From Paludibacteraceae bacterium (GTDB lineage: Bacteria; Bacteroidota; Bacteroidia; Bacteroidales; Paludibacteraceae), in assembly GCA_018055865.1 (NCBI GenBank), contig JAGPGR010000106.1:1-6786 (forward strand): a stretch of DNA of 6,786 bases, read 5' to 3'. Position 1 is the stretch's first letter. The number at the start of each line of letters is the position of its first letter. This document shows positions 6,466 through 6,786 of this stretch, piece by piece. The notes under the pieces were generated by a model that was given only the letters and a program-made list of their open reading frames with translations, searched no databases and was not told the DNA's origin. The position numbers and the translations under genes were made by a program.

Positions 6466-6473
6466 CAAAGTTA
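6466..6473 (-). promoter_or_regulatory. parC: -7 box of the candidate parC promoter
   Basis: TAACTTTG on the minus strand is a perfect match to TAnnTTTG. It predicts a leader of about 95 nt that includes the inverted repeat at 6381-6402. A TTTTG is present upstream but only 12 bp away, so no good -33 element is seen at the usual 19-21 bp. Confidence 0.48.
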
Positions 6474-6498
6474 AGTAAAAATTTTCAAAAATAATTAG

Positions 6499-6506
6499 TA
6501 CCTTTG
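6499..6506 (+). promoter_or_regulatory. -7 box of the candidate promoter for the beta-barrel gene
   Basis: TACCTTTG on the plus strand is a perfect match to TAnnTTTG, 52 nt before the ATG at 6559. No clear -33 TTG is at the right spacing. With the oppositely oriented box at 6466-6473 it makes a compact divergent promoter region shared with parC. Confidence 0.48.
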
Positions 6507-6558
6507 TGACTGTTACCTGCGTTAAAGTCAAAAGTTATCAACAATCCTACTTTAAATT

Positions 6559-6786
6559 ATGAAACTAAAATCTGTCTTTTCGCTTATTATTGGCTTATTG
6601 CCCATCTTTATAAATGCTCAAACTACTGAAAAAGGAAAAATCGGTCTGAATTATTCGTTGAATGGCGGCACAAGTGTCATTCAGCCCGCTCTTGAAGGTG
6701 CTGCAAGTAAGGATATTACTGCCGCCAGCGGGATAGGATTGATTTACCTGAAACCCATCAACCCTTGGCTGGAATGGGAAACCGGG
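6559..6786 (+). CDS. Outer-membrane beta-barrel protein, N-terminal fragment
   Basis: The first 76 codons are present; the gene continues past the right edge. MKLKSVFSLIIGLLPIFINA is a typical signal peptide with cleavage before Gln21. The mature start (KGKIGLNYSLNGG) is an alternating amphipathic strand, followed by a loop and a second strand pair (GIGLIYLKPINPWLEWETG), the usual opening of the small OmpA/PorT-like beta-barrel families common in Bacteroidota. The Trp-Leu-Glu-Trp-Glu pattern fits a barrel strand with an aromatic girdle. The start is the first ATG after the promoter box, and no Shine-Dalgarno sequence is present. It is divergent from parC and probably unrelated in function. 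The exact family and role cannot be settled from this fragment. Confidence 0.82.
   Translation, partial: MKLKSVFSLIIGLLPIFINAQTTEKGKIGLNYSLNGGTSVIQPALEGAASKDITAASGIGLIYLKPINPWLEWETG

Overview
The window looks like a chromosomal stretch from a member of the Bacteroidota, most likely Bacteroidales. Three things suggest this. The topoisomerase IV A subunit has the long, acid-tailed form I associate with this phylum. Bacteroides-type promoter boxes (TAnnTTTG, in places with an upstream TTG/TTTG about 20 bp away) sit in front of the genes. The genes also lack usable Shine-Dalgarno sequences at a normal spacing. No mobile element, tRNA, rRNA or CRISPR array is visible.

Layout, left to right. (1) Positions 1-97, minus strand: the first 32 codons of a HAD-fold protein that runs off the left edge. 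(2) 98-527: a gene-poor, AT-rich gap. (3) 528-565: a strong 14-bp hairpin terminator for the next gene. (4) 589-2853, minus: a complete TonB-dependent outer-membrane receptor with its own candidate promoter. (5) 2958-3320, minus: a probable 120-aa small membrane or exported protein of unknown function, placed to be co-expressed with the receptor. (6) 3335-3522, plus: a promoter-like pair and a hairpin with a T-run, about 150 bp apart, enclosing no ORF; this is a candidate small RNA. (7) 3587-6364, minus: a complete parC, topoisomerase IV subunit A. (8) 6365-6558: a divergent promoter region. (9) 6559 to the end, plus: the N-terminal part of an outer-membrane beta-barrel protein that runs off the right edge.

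The genes do not form one pathway. parC is a housekeeping gene. The small protein and the receptor are a plausible two-gene envelope unit whose substrate cannot be read from sequence. The points most worth a second look are a beta-clamp-binding-like motif (QMTLF) at the very C-terminus of ParC behind an acidic linker, the candidate plus-strand small RNA between parC and the small gene, the small protein itself, and two inverted repeats that could control the receptor and parC.
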